Source: Anopheles merus (lineage: Eukaryota > Arthropoda > Insecta > Diptera > Culicidae). Taken from it: DNA of 64,000 nt. Position numbers and translations under genes: made by a program. The stretch is taken from assembly GCF_017562075.2 (NCBI RefSeq), contig NC_054085.1:9952259-10016258 (forward strand). The letters are read 5' to 3'. This document shows, one piece after another, positions 1 through 12,718 of this stretch. The notes under the pieces were generated by a model. The model worked only from the letters and a program-made list of their open reading frames with translations, had not been told where the DNA came from and ran no database searches. Numbering within the stretch: position 1 is the stretch's first letter; each line of letters starts with the position of its first letter.

Positions 1-218
1 TTCGCAATAAATGTAAACATATCAACTTGCAGGGTTTAATGGTAGAACAATGCACGTGAAGCTAGGCGACGTCAAGCTAAACATAGCAAAACAGCTAAAC
101 ACATGGAAATGGTCCTTGAAACTAGGAGTGGCTGCAACACTTTACGATATTGCCAAAAGTTGAGAAAGTCGCACAGAAGAATTGTGTTCTGTTGGTAAGA
201 GGAACTTTCGAGAGATTT

Positions 219-491
<273 letters not shown>

Positions 492-681
492 TTATTATAT
501 TTGAGTTCTAGGTCAAACATCGTAGAAGACAAAGAAAAAATACAGTTACATGACTTCTCCAACATTTTAAAACTTAAAAACACATCTAACCGTGCAACAA
601 GACAAAGGAGACAATTTCACGAAGTGAAGTGTGAAACAAAAATTACCCGTTAATCTAATGGATTTTAGATGAAAAATGTGA

Positions 682-742
682 AATTTGATTTACGCGGATT
701 CCTCGGGAACTGATAAACCGCGTACGTCGGAAACAGACTGTA
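682..742. mobile_element. Relic end of a TA-flanked MITE (same family as 46346-46618)
   Basis: This stretch carries the motif TTACGCGGATT, then CTCGGGAAC, AAACCGCG and a terminal ACAGACTGTA. These match the right-hand end of the complete inverted-repeat element at 46346-46618 in order and spacing, with scattered mismatches. No matching left end was found between the CA tract and this point, so only a half element remains. Confidence 0.6.
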
Positions 743-889
743 GGCAATTTCTGTGTAATTATAGCAAACTGTCCAAAAGCGCAAAATATCCAAGGGCTTC
801 GATCAGCTTCAAATTCTAGTGTTGAAGTTTCTTTGTACATTTTCTTACATCTCGTAGAACGGAATTTTCAGGATTTTCCTGCGTTTTAA

Positions 890-1182
890 TGAGGCAGTTT
901 CCAATGACCGATCGATGACGACCGATATTTCATTCTGTGCAATGATTCACCGATGAACAGGTTTTTGGTTCATTATTATCAACAAATTTTCCACTGGGAG
1001 ATCGTTGAAATTCATTTTTGTTCATTTCAGAATCATTATAGCTCATTGTGGTTTATTTTTTATTAATTTCATGATTTTTTTGTTTCCTGGGCCGTATTAT
1101 ACATATTACTGAAGTTCGTTTTTGTTCATCAAGTTGATCGCAAACTATCGATCATCATCGATCGTTGGTCAGAAAGGGCCTC
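890..1182. mobile_element. Possible MITE with degenerate inverted ends
   Basis: The sequence starting GAGGCAGTTTCCAATGACCG at the left is mirrored at the right by a reverse-complement block ending GGTCAGAAAGGGCCTC. About 37 bases per end are alignable with several mismatches (both contain a CGATCGATGA-type core). No target-site duplication is clear. It is an old non-autonomous element if real. Confidence 0.35.
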
Positions 1183-4100
1183 AATGTCTCACGGTTAGTT
1201 CGCGTAATTTTTTAGTTTCGTTTCGCAAACCATTCATTCCTACGATTTTCAACAGCGTTGTATTGCGATTCAAAATGAATAAAAATCATCGAATAATAAT
1301 GGAAAAAGTCCAATAAATCGTGGAAACGATCACAAAATGATATATGGCATTATAAATTTTTCGAGAAATAACCAAAAAATGTTAGGAAACCCTGTAAATT
1401 GCAGAAAAGAACTACTACGTATTTCATCCTTCACCTATCTAAAGGCAATTTCCTGAAATGCAAATTCAGTCCTCGACCTCTCAAGTTCCAACAATAAAAC
1501 ACGTTTTTTGGCTCCAAACACAGCATCAGCTGATAGGGGAAAAAAACCTTCCAACTAGATACGAATTAAAAAAGCACAAAAGAAGAGACAACGACCACCG
1601 CGACCAGTACAAATCTAAATTGCGCCGTGATAAAATGGAAGCATATTTGTACCTTTTTACTTCTTCCCAGCGCTCGGTTCAAGTGGTCTTCCGTGAATTT
1701 TCTTTATCTCCAGTCGTGGACGGTGGACACGTTTTTTTTGTACGTTTTTCTTTTCGCCCCATAACTTGGCCCGTACTCCAGCCCCTAAACCGTTATTATT
1801 TTGCCGACAGTGCTGGGCAGTATTATCGGGCATGCTGGGGCACCCGTTTACTTAACCCGCACGGCACTCTCAACGCGCGGCGAGTTTATGGCAGCTCGAG
1901 TTGACCCACGAACTCTGTTTCAGTTTGTCCGCCGGCAGCACCGACCGACCGACGGTGGCAGCTTCCGATCCTCGTTAACGGCAGTCAAACGTCGCCGTCC
2001 CGGGAGCTGTTCGGTCTGCTGCCCGGAAGCTCCGGCGACCATATTTGAAAGAGATCGCTTTTAGATTCTTTCACCATGGTCCGGCTGCATCGAGCTGCAG
2101 TCGGTGTGTCACTTGTCTCACTCTTTATATCGCTCCTCTCTTTCTCTCCCGGTATACCGTACCTTTTGGCTGTGATTTTACGCGGAAAAGAGAGCGATTT
2201 CTTCAACCCCAAATGTTCGTTTTACTGCACGCCGCGCGTGCAGAATCGTGCAAGATTGGCCAACGTATTTCGCTAAGATTTATGTTCGCAGCGTACGGCA
2301 ACGGGCGGTACGGGGTCGAACCGGTGTACACCGGGCGCTTCCGAGACAGTCTGCTGGGAACGAAAATCCAGTTGGCACTTCAGTGGTTTCACCGGAAGCA
2401 CCCGGCTACAGATAATGCCGTCGGCACAGGAATGATGGAGGAAGGGAAAAAAGAATAACAAAAAAATGCTTTCAAACTTTCCTCTCCGTTGCGATCGTTC
2501 ACTTTTGCACAAGGAAACTCGCTCCAGACACGAGCTCTTGTGCCGCTGCATCCACACACGGTCGGCACGTTCGGCGCAAGCATTAGGACATCTTTCAACA
2601 AATCCTGAAGTCTAACTGGACCGGGCCTGAACTGGAACCTGAATGAACTGAACCCTTCGAACCACTTCCGCACTTGCCGCACCGTCGTGCGCACGGCCAA
2701 CGACAGTCTCTTCCGGCGGGGTTGAGCTGTCCGTTGTTTAGACTGTACAGCATCGAAATGTGCACATAGACAAAGGCGAGACAGTAGGGCCGTTGCAGAC
2801 ACACGGTCAGAAAAAGAAAAGTAAACGTGAAAGGGTTACACATAAAAACCTCGTCGGGACGGTTTTCCCATTACCAGTGGACACGGTTGCATCGATGCGA
2901 AGTGAAAGCGATGCACACAGAAACACAAAATGGAAGCAAAATGGCCACTAGCTCACGTAACGTGTTGACCTATGATCCGGTCCCATTTTGCCCATTGCCG
3001 AACGGATAACGAAACACGAACGCCCGTGGCCGGGCGGCGTCCTGACCATAGGGTGAAGCATTATTTTGCGAGAAACGTGATAGGAAATCCCTTTCAATGA
3101 GCCCATTTTTATGCGGTCCGGGCCCGGTGGCAGTATCGTCGGCGGGCTGCGGATCGGTGGCGAACGTTGATTTATGCATTTGTGAAGCGAGCGCGCCCAC
3201 ACATGCACACCCAGCGTGAGCTTCGATGAGCGTTTCCGATTTCCGATAATTTTGCAAAGATTACACGGTGCACCGGGTGCTGTTTTGTAGCAATTTTAAA
3301 AGTCGTTACTGCAGTGAGGGTTTTTTTTTTGCAGATGATGATATCATAGATGGGTTTTTTGCGGTATTTTTCCTGCGCTACCTTTGTTGGAGTGGAGAGA
3401 GTTTTTTTGTGTGCCAGTAGAAAAAGATTTCCTGTATGCAGATACGGTGTTGCTGATCCTTATTTATGGGGAAAAGGTTTTGTAGGCGGTGAATAGGACA
3501 GGAAAGTGAGCTAATACTCGACAAAGCTGGTGTGCTATAATCAGTGTAAGCTTTGTAAAAGGATTGACCTCACCTCAACATCAATGCATTTTGATGATTA
3601 TTTTTAAACTACACATTGATCTAGGAAATGTTAATGGTAGGGATTTTTACGCTTATAATGACGTTCGCAGGGTGTTGTTGCTTTGTTTGAGCATATATTT
3701 TACAATTTTGTTATTTGTTTTAACTGATATTACTTTTAGGCGATTGACAAGTTCGATAAGAATGGCATCGGCGGTGAACTGACAATCAGACAATGCTTTT
3801 TTAATGCAATATCAGGTTTTCCTAAAATACATCACGCTTAAGATTTATTCTTGCACCCCATAGTAGGGTGGTGCTGGTATAATAAAGATTACATTGCACT
3901 AAAATACGTTCTATATCAGCGGTCGGCAAAGTTCTGCCCGCCGCAACATTAAATCTGCTCTGCGAAAAGATTTGCCTGATTTTGAAAGATAGTAAGAATA
4001 TTTACGAATAGCATACCTGTACAACGTGCTGAGCATCTTTTACCATACATTTTAGAGCGTCCAACTTTTCTAAAATTTAAACATCTAAATCTAAAAAAAC

Positions 4101-4484
4101 ATCTGTACATTTAATTTAACATGGATTGACGGACTACTCAATATGGTTGAAATCGAGGTACACTTTTCTATATGTAGCACATACATTGCTCCTAAATGGC
4201 AAGGGGCATCTCTATTTCTAGGATCTTGTTTTACAAGAAATCAGTTTTCAATGTGTCTGACATTACTGGTTCTTAAATCATTATAATAGTTAGTGGTCCT
4301 TAGAACCTGCTAGATAATATTTCAAATAATATTTGCAGTATCGGAGGAGTGATTCATCAAGAAGTGATAATGATCTTCCTTTGTTGTTTTGAGTTTTTGA
4401 ACATTAATCGCTAATCAGCTGTACACCGCATATGAGCCAAATAACGCCGAAACAACTTTTGTTGATAATTTACGCACTCACCTG
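1183..4484. other. Intergenic stretch, no gene recognised
   Basis: About 3.3 kb. The part 1650-3260 is GC-richer and holds many short overlapping ORFs in all frames, none with a recognisable domain, signal peptide or consistent splice structure. Near 3919 the motif CAGCGGTCGGCAAAG resembles the end of the hAT-type MITE at 51528, but no partner end was found. No ORF1-like frame is visible upstream of the retrotransposon ORF that follows. Confidence 0.5.
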
Positions 4485-7400
4485 ATGATTGTTCCTCCAA
4501 CAACAAACAACTTTACCACCACTGAAGCAGTCTGTAGTAACGGCATCTCGTGCAGGCTACTTAACGATCGTGAACCCAACACTACGCAACTTCAGCAGCA
4601 CTATTGCTACAGTACAGATCCTACACTCACACAAACGCACGACGGTCATGTCATTCCTGCAGGGGTTGCCTCCTTAAATAATACTGACGATTTGTTATTT
4701 TTATATCAAAATGTAAGAGGACTAAAAACTAAATGTCATGAGGTATTCGATTATGTTTCTACTACTCATTACGACGTCATTATCCTGACTGAAACATGGT
4801 TGGACTCCTCTATTAACTCGTCACAGTTGTTTCCGGACCATTATATCGTCTTCAGAAAGGACCGTAATGACAGAAATAGTAGGAAAACCAAAGGTGGTGG
4901 GGTTCTCATAGCTGTCGCCTCACATTTGCGAGTACTCTTATGTTCTACATCAGACACTGTCGAGCAACTTTGGTTAAAGATTTACAGCATTAAGAAAACG
5001 TATATTATCGGCGCAATGTATGTTCCTCCTGACATGACAAATAACACGTCGGTTATTCACACAATCTGTTCAACTATTGACGACGTAGCGTGTAAAGCTA
5101 ATGAAATGTGTTTGTTATTCGGGGACTTCAATTTGTCAAACCTGAATTGGATACCCGATGAAACAAATCCACTTATGCTCCAAGTTGACTACGAATGCTC
5201 GAGGATCACGGACAACTGTCGCCTTCTTCTTGATTGTATGAATAGCAACGGACTATACCAGATTAACAAAATTCATAATGCGTCGAATAACTACCTCGAT
5301 TTGATCTTTGTATGCGACGATACCCTGCAACAATGCTCTTCACCGGCAATAACACCCTTCCCCATAGTTGCTATTGATGGCTATCATCCGCCTATAGAGC
5401 TATGCCTGCCGAACGGCTTAGCCAAAGCAGAACATCACACAACATCACATCAAGAATCAGGCATGCTCGACTACAGTCGCACAAACTTCTTGATTCTAAA
5501 TGATCTACTGCAATCCTCTGACTGGTCATTCCTTGATGGAAACCCGGACGTAAACCATGCACTCGATATGTTCAATCGGAAATTTACGGTACATTTATCT
5601 GCCTGCTGCCCTATAAAACGCCCACGACAGGGTCCACCGTGGGGTAATGCTCAATTACGCCGTTTAAAACGAAACAAATCTTCCTGCTATCGGTTTTACC
5701 AAAACAGTGGAACACAACAATCGAGATTGCGGTTCATCGCAGCACACAATGTATATAGAAGCTATAATAGACAACTACACTCTCGTTTTTTGATTCGTAT
5801 ACAGTTCAGCTTAAGAAGAAAACCGAAAAAATTTTGGAGGTATGTCGACTCAAAACGGAAAAACAGCTCCTTGCCAGCTATAGTTTCCTTTAATGGAACA
5901 ACTTCGTGTACCAAAGAGGAAACCTGCAATTTATTTGCCGATCGTTTCATGAGTTCGTTTGCCACTGAAGCTCCTGGCTTCTCATTGGATGCTGCTCTCA
6001 ACAACGTGCCCTCCGACGCTGTCGATGTTAATGTGCGTGACATAAACATCTCCAGAGATTCTGTGCTAAAGGCGCTCAAGCAGGTCAAACCATCCTACAA
6101 CCCTGGACCTGATGGTTTTCCGACCGCAGTTCTTGCCAAATGTAGCGAAGTTTTGGCCGGACCTCTGGCTCGTATCTTCACACTCTCGCTCAATCAGCGT
6201 ATGTTTCCAGGAGCATGGAAATCGTCCTACATGTTTCCTGTGCATAAAAAGGGGGATAAGAGCTTAGTGGAAAACTACCGTGGTATTACTACTTTGCCTG
6301 CAGGTGCTAAGGTTTTTGAAATCGTCGTCCAGAACTCGCTCTTGAACTGTTGCCGCTCGCTGATATCAACACGCCAACACGGGTTCTTCCCTCGCCGCAG
6401 TGTGACCACTAATTTGGTGGAGTTTGTATCTCACTGCCATGCTGCATTCGCTTCGGGAGCCCAGATGGATGTCATCTATACCGACCTTAAGGCTGCCTTT
6501 GATCGGGTGAATCATCGCTTGCTGTTGGCGAAGCTTGCTCGTCTTGGATTCTCTACCCCTTTAGTTGAGTGGTTCGAATCTTATCTCACCAATCGTCGAT
6601 ATCGCGTGAAAGTTGAATGTATGACATCTAGGGAATTCGTGAGTTGTTCAGGCGTGCCACAGGGTAGTAACCTTGGACCTTTGCTGTTTTCTCTATTTTT
6701 CAATGACGTTACTACTGTAGTAAGGGAATCTGAATGTTTATTGTATGCGGACGATCTTAGACTTTTTTTTCCTGTGAGGTGTTTTGGTGATTGTCTTGTC
6801 CTGCAAGCATCGATCGACTCTTTTTCTGACTGGTGTCTGAACAACGACCTACAAATTTCTGTTGATAAATGTTTGTCCATGTCGTTTCACCGTTCTAATT
6901 GTCCAATAGTGTTTAACTACTGCATCTCCGGTACACAATTACAACGACACAGTGCAGTAAAAGACTTAGGAGTTACCCTTGACCGTAAACTTGACTTTCA
7001 TGTGCACCATAACGAAATTATTGATAGAGCGAACAGAATGCTAGGATTTATACGCAGGCAGTCGAGAGAATTCTCCGACCCACATTGTCTTGTCGCACTC
7101 TACAAATCACTAGTCAGATCCATCTTAGAATACTCCTCAGTAGTTTGGTGCCCATCGTCGTCGTTATGGTCGAATAAGATTGAGTCAGTGCAGAAAAAAT
7201 TCACCCGTTTGGTCTTACGGTTCACACCCTGGCGTAACGTAGCAGCAAGACCTAGTTATCATGCCCGGTGTTTAATTTTTGGACTCGAGTCTCTCGCTAC
7301 TCGTCGCGAAACGGCGCAAATCTTGTTTATGAAAAAAATCATCCTAGGAGAGATAGATTCACCGGACCTTTTAGCTAGAGTTAATTTCCACGTACCTGCT

Positions 7401-7535
7401 CGTATTTTAAGAAACTTTAGGCTACTAAGAGTTGACCAAACTAGACGTGTATATAGCGATAATGAACCTTTGACTGCGATGGCTTTTAGATTTAATGCAC
7501 ATTATGACTCTTTTGACTGGAATTCCCTAAGTTAA
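4485..7535 (+). CDS. Endonuclease-reverse transcriptase of non-LTR retrotransposon
   Basis: This 1016-residue protein would nick target DNA and copy the element RNA at the nick. An APE-type endonuclease domain occupies roughly residues 70-310, with YQNVRG at 74-79, a catalytic-type ETWL at 103-106 and GDFN at 213-216. The reverse transcriptase follows at about 550-830: YTDLKAAFD at 665-673 (block A aspartate at 667), SGVPQGS from 722, and the catalytic YADD box at 754-757. The thumb-like C-terminal region contains SLVRSILEYSSVVW, the same stretch recognisable in the decayed copies elsewhere in the window. No RNase H or C-terminal zinc knuckle was seen. The first Met at 4485 is used. A start further downstream would still keep the whole endonuclease if placed before residue 65. 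No frameshift or internal stop is present, so this copy may be able to produce active enzyme. Confidence 0.9.
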   Translation: MIVPPTTNNFTTTEAVCSNGISCRLLNDREPNTTQLQQHYCYSTDPTLTQTHDGHVIPAGVASLNNTDDLLFLYQNVRGLKTKCHEVFDYVSTTHYDVIILTETWLDSSINSSQLFPDHYIVFRKDRNDRNSRKTKGGGVLIAVASHLRVLLCSTSDTVEQLWLKIYSIKKTYIIGAMYVPPDMTNNTSVIHTICSTIDDVACKANEMCLLFGDFNLSNLNWIPDETNPLMLQVDYECSRITDNCRLLLDCMNSNGLYQINKIHNASNNYLDLIFVCDDTLQQCSSPAITPFPIVAIDGYHPPIELCLPNGLAKAEHHTTSHQESGMLDYSRTNFLILNDLLQSSDWSFLDGNPDVNHALDMFNRKFTVHLSACCPIKRPRQGPPWGNAQLRRLKRNKSSCYRFYQNSGTQQSRLRFIAAHNVYRSYNRQLHSRFLIRIQFSLRRKPKKFWRYVDSKRKNSSLPAIVSFNGTTSCTKEETCNLFADRFMSSFATEAPGFSLDAALNNVPSDAVDVNVRDINISRDSVLKALKQVKPSYNPGPDGFPTAVLAKCSEVLAGPLARIFTLSLNQRMFPGAWKSSYMFPVHKKGDKSLVENYRGITTLPAGAKVFEIVVQNSLLNCCRSLISTRQHGFFPRRSVTTNLVEFVSHCHAAFASGAQMDVIYTDLKAAFDRVNHRLLLAKLARLGFSTPLVEWFESYLTNRRYRVKVECMTSREFVSCSGVPQGSNLGPLLFSLFFNDVTTVVRESECLLYADDLRLFFPVRCFGDCLVLQASIDSFSDWCLNNDLQISVDKCLSMSFHRSNCPIVFNYCISGTQLQRHSAVKDLGVTLDRKLDFHVHHNEIIDRANRMLGFIRRQSREFSDPHCLVALYKSLVRSILEYSSVVWCPSSSLWSNKIESVQKKFTRLVLRFTPWRNVAARPSYHARCLIFGLESLATRRETAQILFMKKIILGEIDSPDLLARVNFHVPARILRNFRLLRVDQTRRVYSDNEPLTAMAFRFNAHYDSFDWNSLS

Positions 7536-7634
7536 CCTGTTTTTCTTGCTGTGATACTCTGTGTTATTTATTTTGTGCTGATGTTACATTGTACCGTGAT
7601 GCTTTATGTTATTATAAGTTTAGTTTATAAGATC

Positions 7635-7663
7635 AGTGATAAGGCCAATGATGGCCAATCACT
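7635..7663 (+). promoter_or_regulatory. 3'-terminal stem-loop of the retrotransposon
   Basis: AGTGAT pairs with ATCACT and GGCCA with TGGCC around an ATGA loop, with a small asymmetric bulge. The repeat tail begins immediately after. Stem-loops next to a short-repeat tail are used by some non-LTR enzymes (L2/CR1 group) to recognise their own RNA, so this is a plausible template-recognition element. The function is inferred. Confidence 0.55.
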
Positions 7664-7693
7664 TAACATTTACAAATAAACAAATAAACAAAT

Positions 7694-8781
7694 TAATTAT
7701 TTTCTTTCCAAAATTTTACCTTTTGAGGTTCGCTGTTCGCTGTACCATATTATTATTTGCAAGTTTGTAAGCTATATTGATACTAAATGTTCTTTAGTTT
7801 TTTTATAAAGGATTTTAAAAGAGAAATCGTACCATTTCGGTAACCTTAACAACAAACATCAATAAATGTGTGAAATGTGGCAACATTGTTTCTAAATCTT
7901 TAGCATTTCCTCAAGAAACTAGTGTCTTTTTAACGCTGTAAATTAATACAAAACGAAATTGCTGGTTTTGTTTATTTGTATATTTGATCATTCGATAAAA
8001 TGAACCCATCGAACCCATTTGGTTTTAAAGGGGTTATATACAATAACTGCTGTCGTTTTTTCTTAATTTGTCGTATTTTTTTACCAACGTTGAATTATGA
8101 GGACAGAAGACAGGTCTTTAAATGAGTGTTGTCATAAAATCATCAAAAACAAACAAATTGATTTTGCATAACTTAACTACAAAGAAAAATCATGTGATCA
8201 TGATCAAAGACAGGAAAAAAATCGCATTTCAAACTGAGTGCAAAATTGACTGCAAATCCAACATTATTCTCCATGAATTGGTTGACTACGGTCTGTATAC
8301 AGTGCTGTAATCGAGATTTCATGTAAAATTTTCATCGAAGAAAATAATGAATTTCGGTAAATTAAATAATACCGAATTAAATACTATGACAATAATCCTT
8401 GCTATTCATATGAAATAAACTTTAAAACTTTGTTTAGTGCAATTTAAATACAGTTTTTTTAGCTTCTTTGACAACCACCATAATTGGAACACACATCGAT
8501 AACTACAGGAACCATACCACCATTATGGGTACATCGATGCAGTCAGTAAAATATGGATTTTTGCATAGATTTGTTGTGTATAGTGGTAACAATGAGAATT
8601 TTTGGGAAAATAAAATGAATTTTAACGATCAAATGTTTAAATTTGCATAAATTAACCCTAGCACCAAGTCCGGAACAACGGCAGTGGTATTTACGAGAAG
8701 TATAAATGTTCGAAATGCGTCCAATCTCAATTAAATATGAATGTTGTATTTGCCTTGCCAGTCTTATTGTATATTAACTTA
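7694..8781. other. AT-rich spacer, nothing recognised
   Basis: About 1.1 kb of AT-rich sequence. Only short ORFs without any family resemblance are present. Confidence 0.5.
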
Positions 8782-8976
8782 CAGTGTTTCTCTAGCCAGC
8801 TCAACACTGTAAGCTTCTTTCAAACCGTAAAATCTCTTTTAAACATTGTCAAATGAATGTCGTTCGTATACCGAGCAACCAATGACAGATCATTCGAGAT
8901 TCCATTTTTTTGTTGAAATGTTTTTTACGGGATTGTATTATTCGTTTCCGATGTTGAGCTGGCTAAAGAAACCCTG
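8782..8976. mobile_element. 195-bp TA-flanked MITE (Tc1/mariner-like ends)
   Basis: The left end CAGTGTTTCTCTAGCCAGCT is mirrored at the right by the reverse complement of CAGGGTTTCTTTAGCCAGCT, both continuing CAACA. That gives inverted repeats of about 25 bases with two mismatches. TA dinucleotides flank both ends (8780-8781 and 8977-8978). A TA target and CAG start are typical of Tc1/mariner-type elements. It has no coding capacity. Confidence 0.75.
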
Positions 8977-10731
8977 TAGATTTAAAACCTAATTTGATCA
9001 ATTTCGAGTAGACTTTGCAGTCTCTTGGGAAAGAAACAAAAACGATAAACATTATTGAAACTTTAAACGCATTGAAACACATAGGTGCCAATTCAAATTT
9101 CACCACTATAGGTACATTTAATCTAATATATATCATATACTCTAATATACAAAATAAACGTAGTACGGGTATGTACCAAATCAATTCAAACTTGAAGAAT
9201 GTGTTGTATTCGAAACTGACCGTAGTATGAATCTGAAAAGTATAAGTATCGTAACTTTTTAAAAACTCAAACAAAAAAGGAAAACAATTGTTTTAATCCA
9301 TTGTTCCTGCTTTCAAGGTACTAAAATATATTCAATTATTAAATAAACTTAAAATAAATTAAATGAAATGCCTGATTTGTGCAAAATGTGTGATTAAATC
9401 GCCTAAATACTTTGACTTATAAAATAGCAATAACTACCCACTGGAGATACCATATTAAAATGACCTTGCATTCCATTAGCAAACGGTACTCCACCCTTAC
9501 ACCTTCGCGCTCCCACCGTAAACAAAAATAAACGCAAACATTATCCATGCTGCTATCCACAGTTCCAAAACTAAAAACTCAACTGCTTCCCTGTGCAACC
9601 CCGCGCAACACCAATTACCTTTTGCTGTCAACAGTGTGCGGGACAGCAAAACAGAAACAACAACCATAAATGAAATGAGTTGTCAACATCACACCACACT
9701 CAGTGTCGTATCGGTAGCATAGTATGAGAAAAAACAATAACACACACACATACATACACAAAACAAGATGGCAGCAACGATACAAGTGTACAAAAAGGAA
9801 GATAAAAAAGGACAGCCTGGACAAGTACCGAAATGGCTGAGAAGAAAATTAAAAATTATTAAAATTCGGTTTGAAGCACTTTTTGCCCCGTTCCGTTTCA
9901 CTACTCTCTGCACTCGCTTTTTATCCCACTCCCACTCACACTCCTTCTCGCTGTCACGTGATGAAAGAAAAAGAACACCTCGGCACCGGAAAGCTTAGCA
10001 CGACTGGACAAACAAATGCCCGTGTGCTCTATCGCTTTCATCTCCGGAAACTGGATCCCGATCGCTTCAAAAGGGAGGGTTGGGAGGGAGCGTAAGAGCA
10101 AGGGGAAGGAAAGCTCGGATGTCCTCTAACGGATCGTCGCTTCCCGAAAAAAGCTGTCCAGCATCAAGTGTACAAGTGCCAGCGCAGATGGTGCTGATGG
10201 CAGAAGACAATTTTCTGGAAGCTCTCTCCCACAACCCGTAAGCGTGTCCCGGAAGAGCCAGCGTGTTGTGACTGAGCAGGAAGAACCGAGGGGCGGCAAT
10301 AACAAAACAAAAAAAAAACTGGCGAACTTTCCCTTCGGGTGAAACATTATGCACAGGGGGGAAAGGGTGCATGAAAATTCGGGTGGTTTTACGAGTTGTT
10401 TTAGATTGTTTCATAACTGTTTCGGGTGTGTTTTGTGAAAAGACCTTCGTCGCAGTGGGGCAAGGGGTTTTGGGAGGATTTAAAAAGGATGAATGGGTGG
10501 GGAAGTAGAGGGAATCGGGCCAGGAGCGCACTCCCGTGTACACATCCGTCCGGAAGCCCGGACACTGGTTTCGTTCACCATTCGTTCGCCGGGGAAACTT
10601 GCCTTGGTCGGTTCATCCTGATTGCACAACGCCAGCATACAGAGCTGGGCTTGCGGATAGTGTTAGTTATCTTCACCGGCAGCAGTACGAGATAGTTTTC
10701 CATTCTCCCTCTTTTTTCACATCATTCCGTA
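8977..10731. other. Spacer, no gene recognised
   Basis: The first part is AT-rich and 9900-10700 is more GC-rich. A short frame starting at 9768 (MAATIQVYKK...) and others nearby show no family resemblance and no consistent splice sites, so none is called. Confidence 0.45.
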
Positions 10732-11882
<1,151 letters not shown>

Positions 11883-12169
11883 TACAGAAACTGATCATGA
11901 GCTCTAGCTGGTCGCGACAGTGTACCAAAACCGATCGTGGAATCGATCATGAGCCCAAAAAAGTCCTGGTACTGATACAGAACTCATCCTGGTCCTGGAA
12001 GCTATCATGAAACCATACCGGTCCTAGAAATGATCATGAACACATTCTGGTCCTGAAACTGAACAGGAACCTCTACCAGTTCTGTATCTGATCAGGAACC
12101 TCTACCGGTCCTGGAACCAATCATGTATCAATACAGATCTCGGATAATGAACTCATACCGCTCCTGAAA
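11883..12169. repeat. Degenerate 29-bp minisatellite
   Basis: About ten tandem units. Six or more consecutive units are exactly 29 bases long, starting TCCTGGAA, with a central GATCATGA and an ending like CCATACCGG. Units differ by 20-35 percent, so the array is old. The frames across it carry stops, so it is not a protein repeat. Confidence 0.85.
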
Positions 12170-12379
12170 TAGCTTCCGCTTTTATTGCATTACTGGAACT
12201 ACACCTGTACATGTTTAGGATCGAATTTTGATGGTCTTGGTCTGGAACCGATACACTTCCAGTTTCAATCGAGTGGCTGATTCCTCTATTCGACAAACCA
12301 TACTCTGCAGTGCATGTGCAGCGTAGGAAATAATGAAGTAATTTTAGCCCAATTTGTATACTGATAATCGGCAGCTTAA

Positions 12380-12718
12380 AGGCCGGGCTACACTGATCGT
12401 ACTCCGTAGTGTAATTTCGATTTTCACTAGCGCATCTGGCGGCGACTGACCGAAGCATTTTGCCAAACAATTTGCCGCTTCAGAAATATGTTATTTTTCC
12501 ATGTTTTGTACTTAATTCAGACGAGAAAAGTTTTTTTAAAGGTAGATGAACGTGTCTTGCACGCGTTTTCATGACAAAAAACGATGGAAAAACTACTTAA
12601 TTTTGAGATCCGGCGTGACTATTCCCTCGATGACCAAAAAAAGCTTCCACCAGCCGCCGCAAAATGCGCTAGTGAAAATCGAAATTACACTAGTGAGTAC
12701 GGACAGTGTCCGACGGCC
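12380..12718. mobile_element. MITE flanked by TTAA with ~57-bp inverted ends
   Basis: The two ends are inverted copies over roughly 57 bases. Both contain GTGTAATTTCGATTTTCACT followed by AGCGCAT near the inner side and AAGGCCG at the tip, with some mismatches between. TTAA occurs at 12376-12379 and 12719-12722, which would be the target-site duplication of a piggyBac-type element. It has no coding capacity. Confidence 0.7.

Larger units (their letters stand above)
4485..7693 (+). mobile_element. Non-LTR retrotransposon (CR1/Jockey-type), ORF2 intact
   Basis: One long open frame encodes endonuclease plus reverse transcriptase. It is followed by a short 3' UTR with a stem-loop at 7635-7663 and a tail of AAATAAAC-type repeats ending near 7693. 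There are no long terminal repeats. No ORF1 is found in the 900 bases upstream, so the copy is either 5'-truncated or belongs to a lineage where ORF1 is lost or very short. The uninterrupted frame suggests a young insertion. Clade placement between CR1 (Anopheles Q-like) and Jockey is not settled from inspection. Older relatives lie at 17662-18300, 28328-28967, 39394-39655 and 50780-51960. Confidence 0.85.

Noticed and set aside
3919..4000. CAGCGGTCGGCAAAG resembling a hAT-type tip
   Set aside because: No inverted partner or target duplication was found within the next few hundred bases. Kept only as a remark.
9768..9998. Basic ORF MAATIQVYKKEDKK...
   Set aside because: No domain or splice support. 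It overlaps several other short ORFs, and the start is preceded by CA-rich simple sequence.
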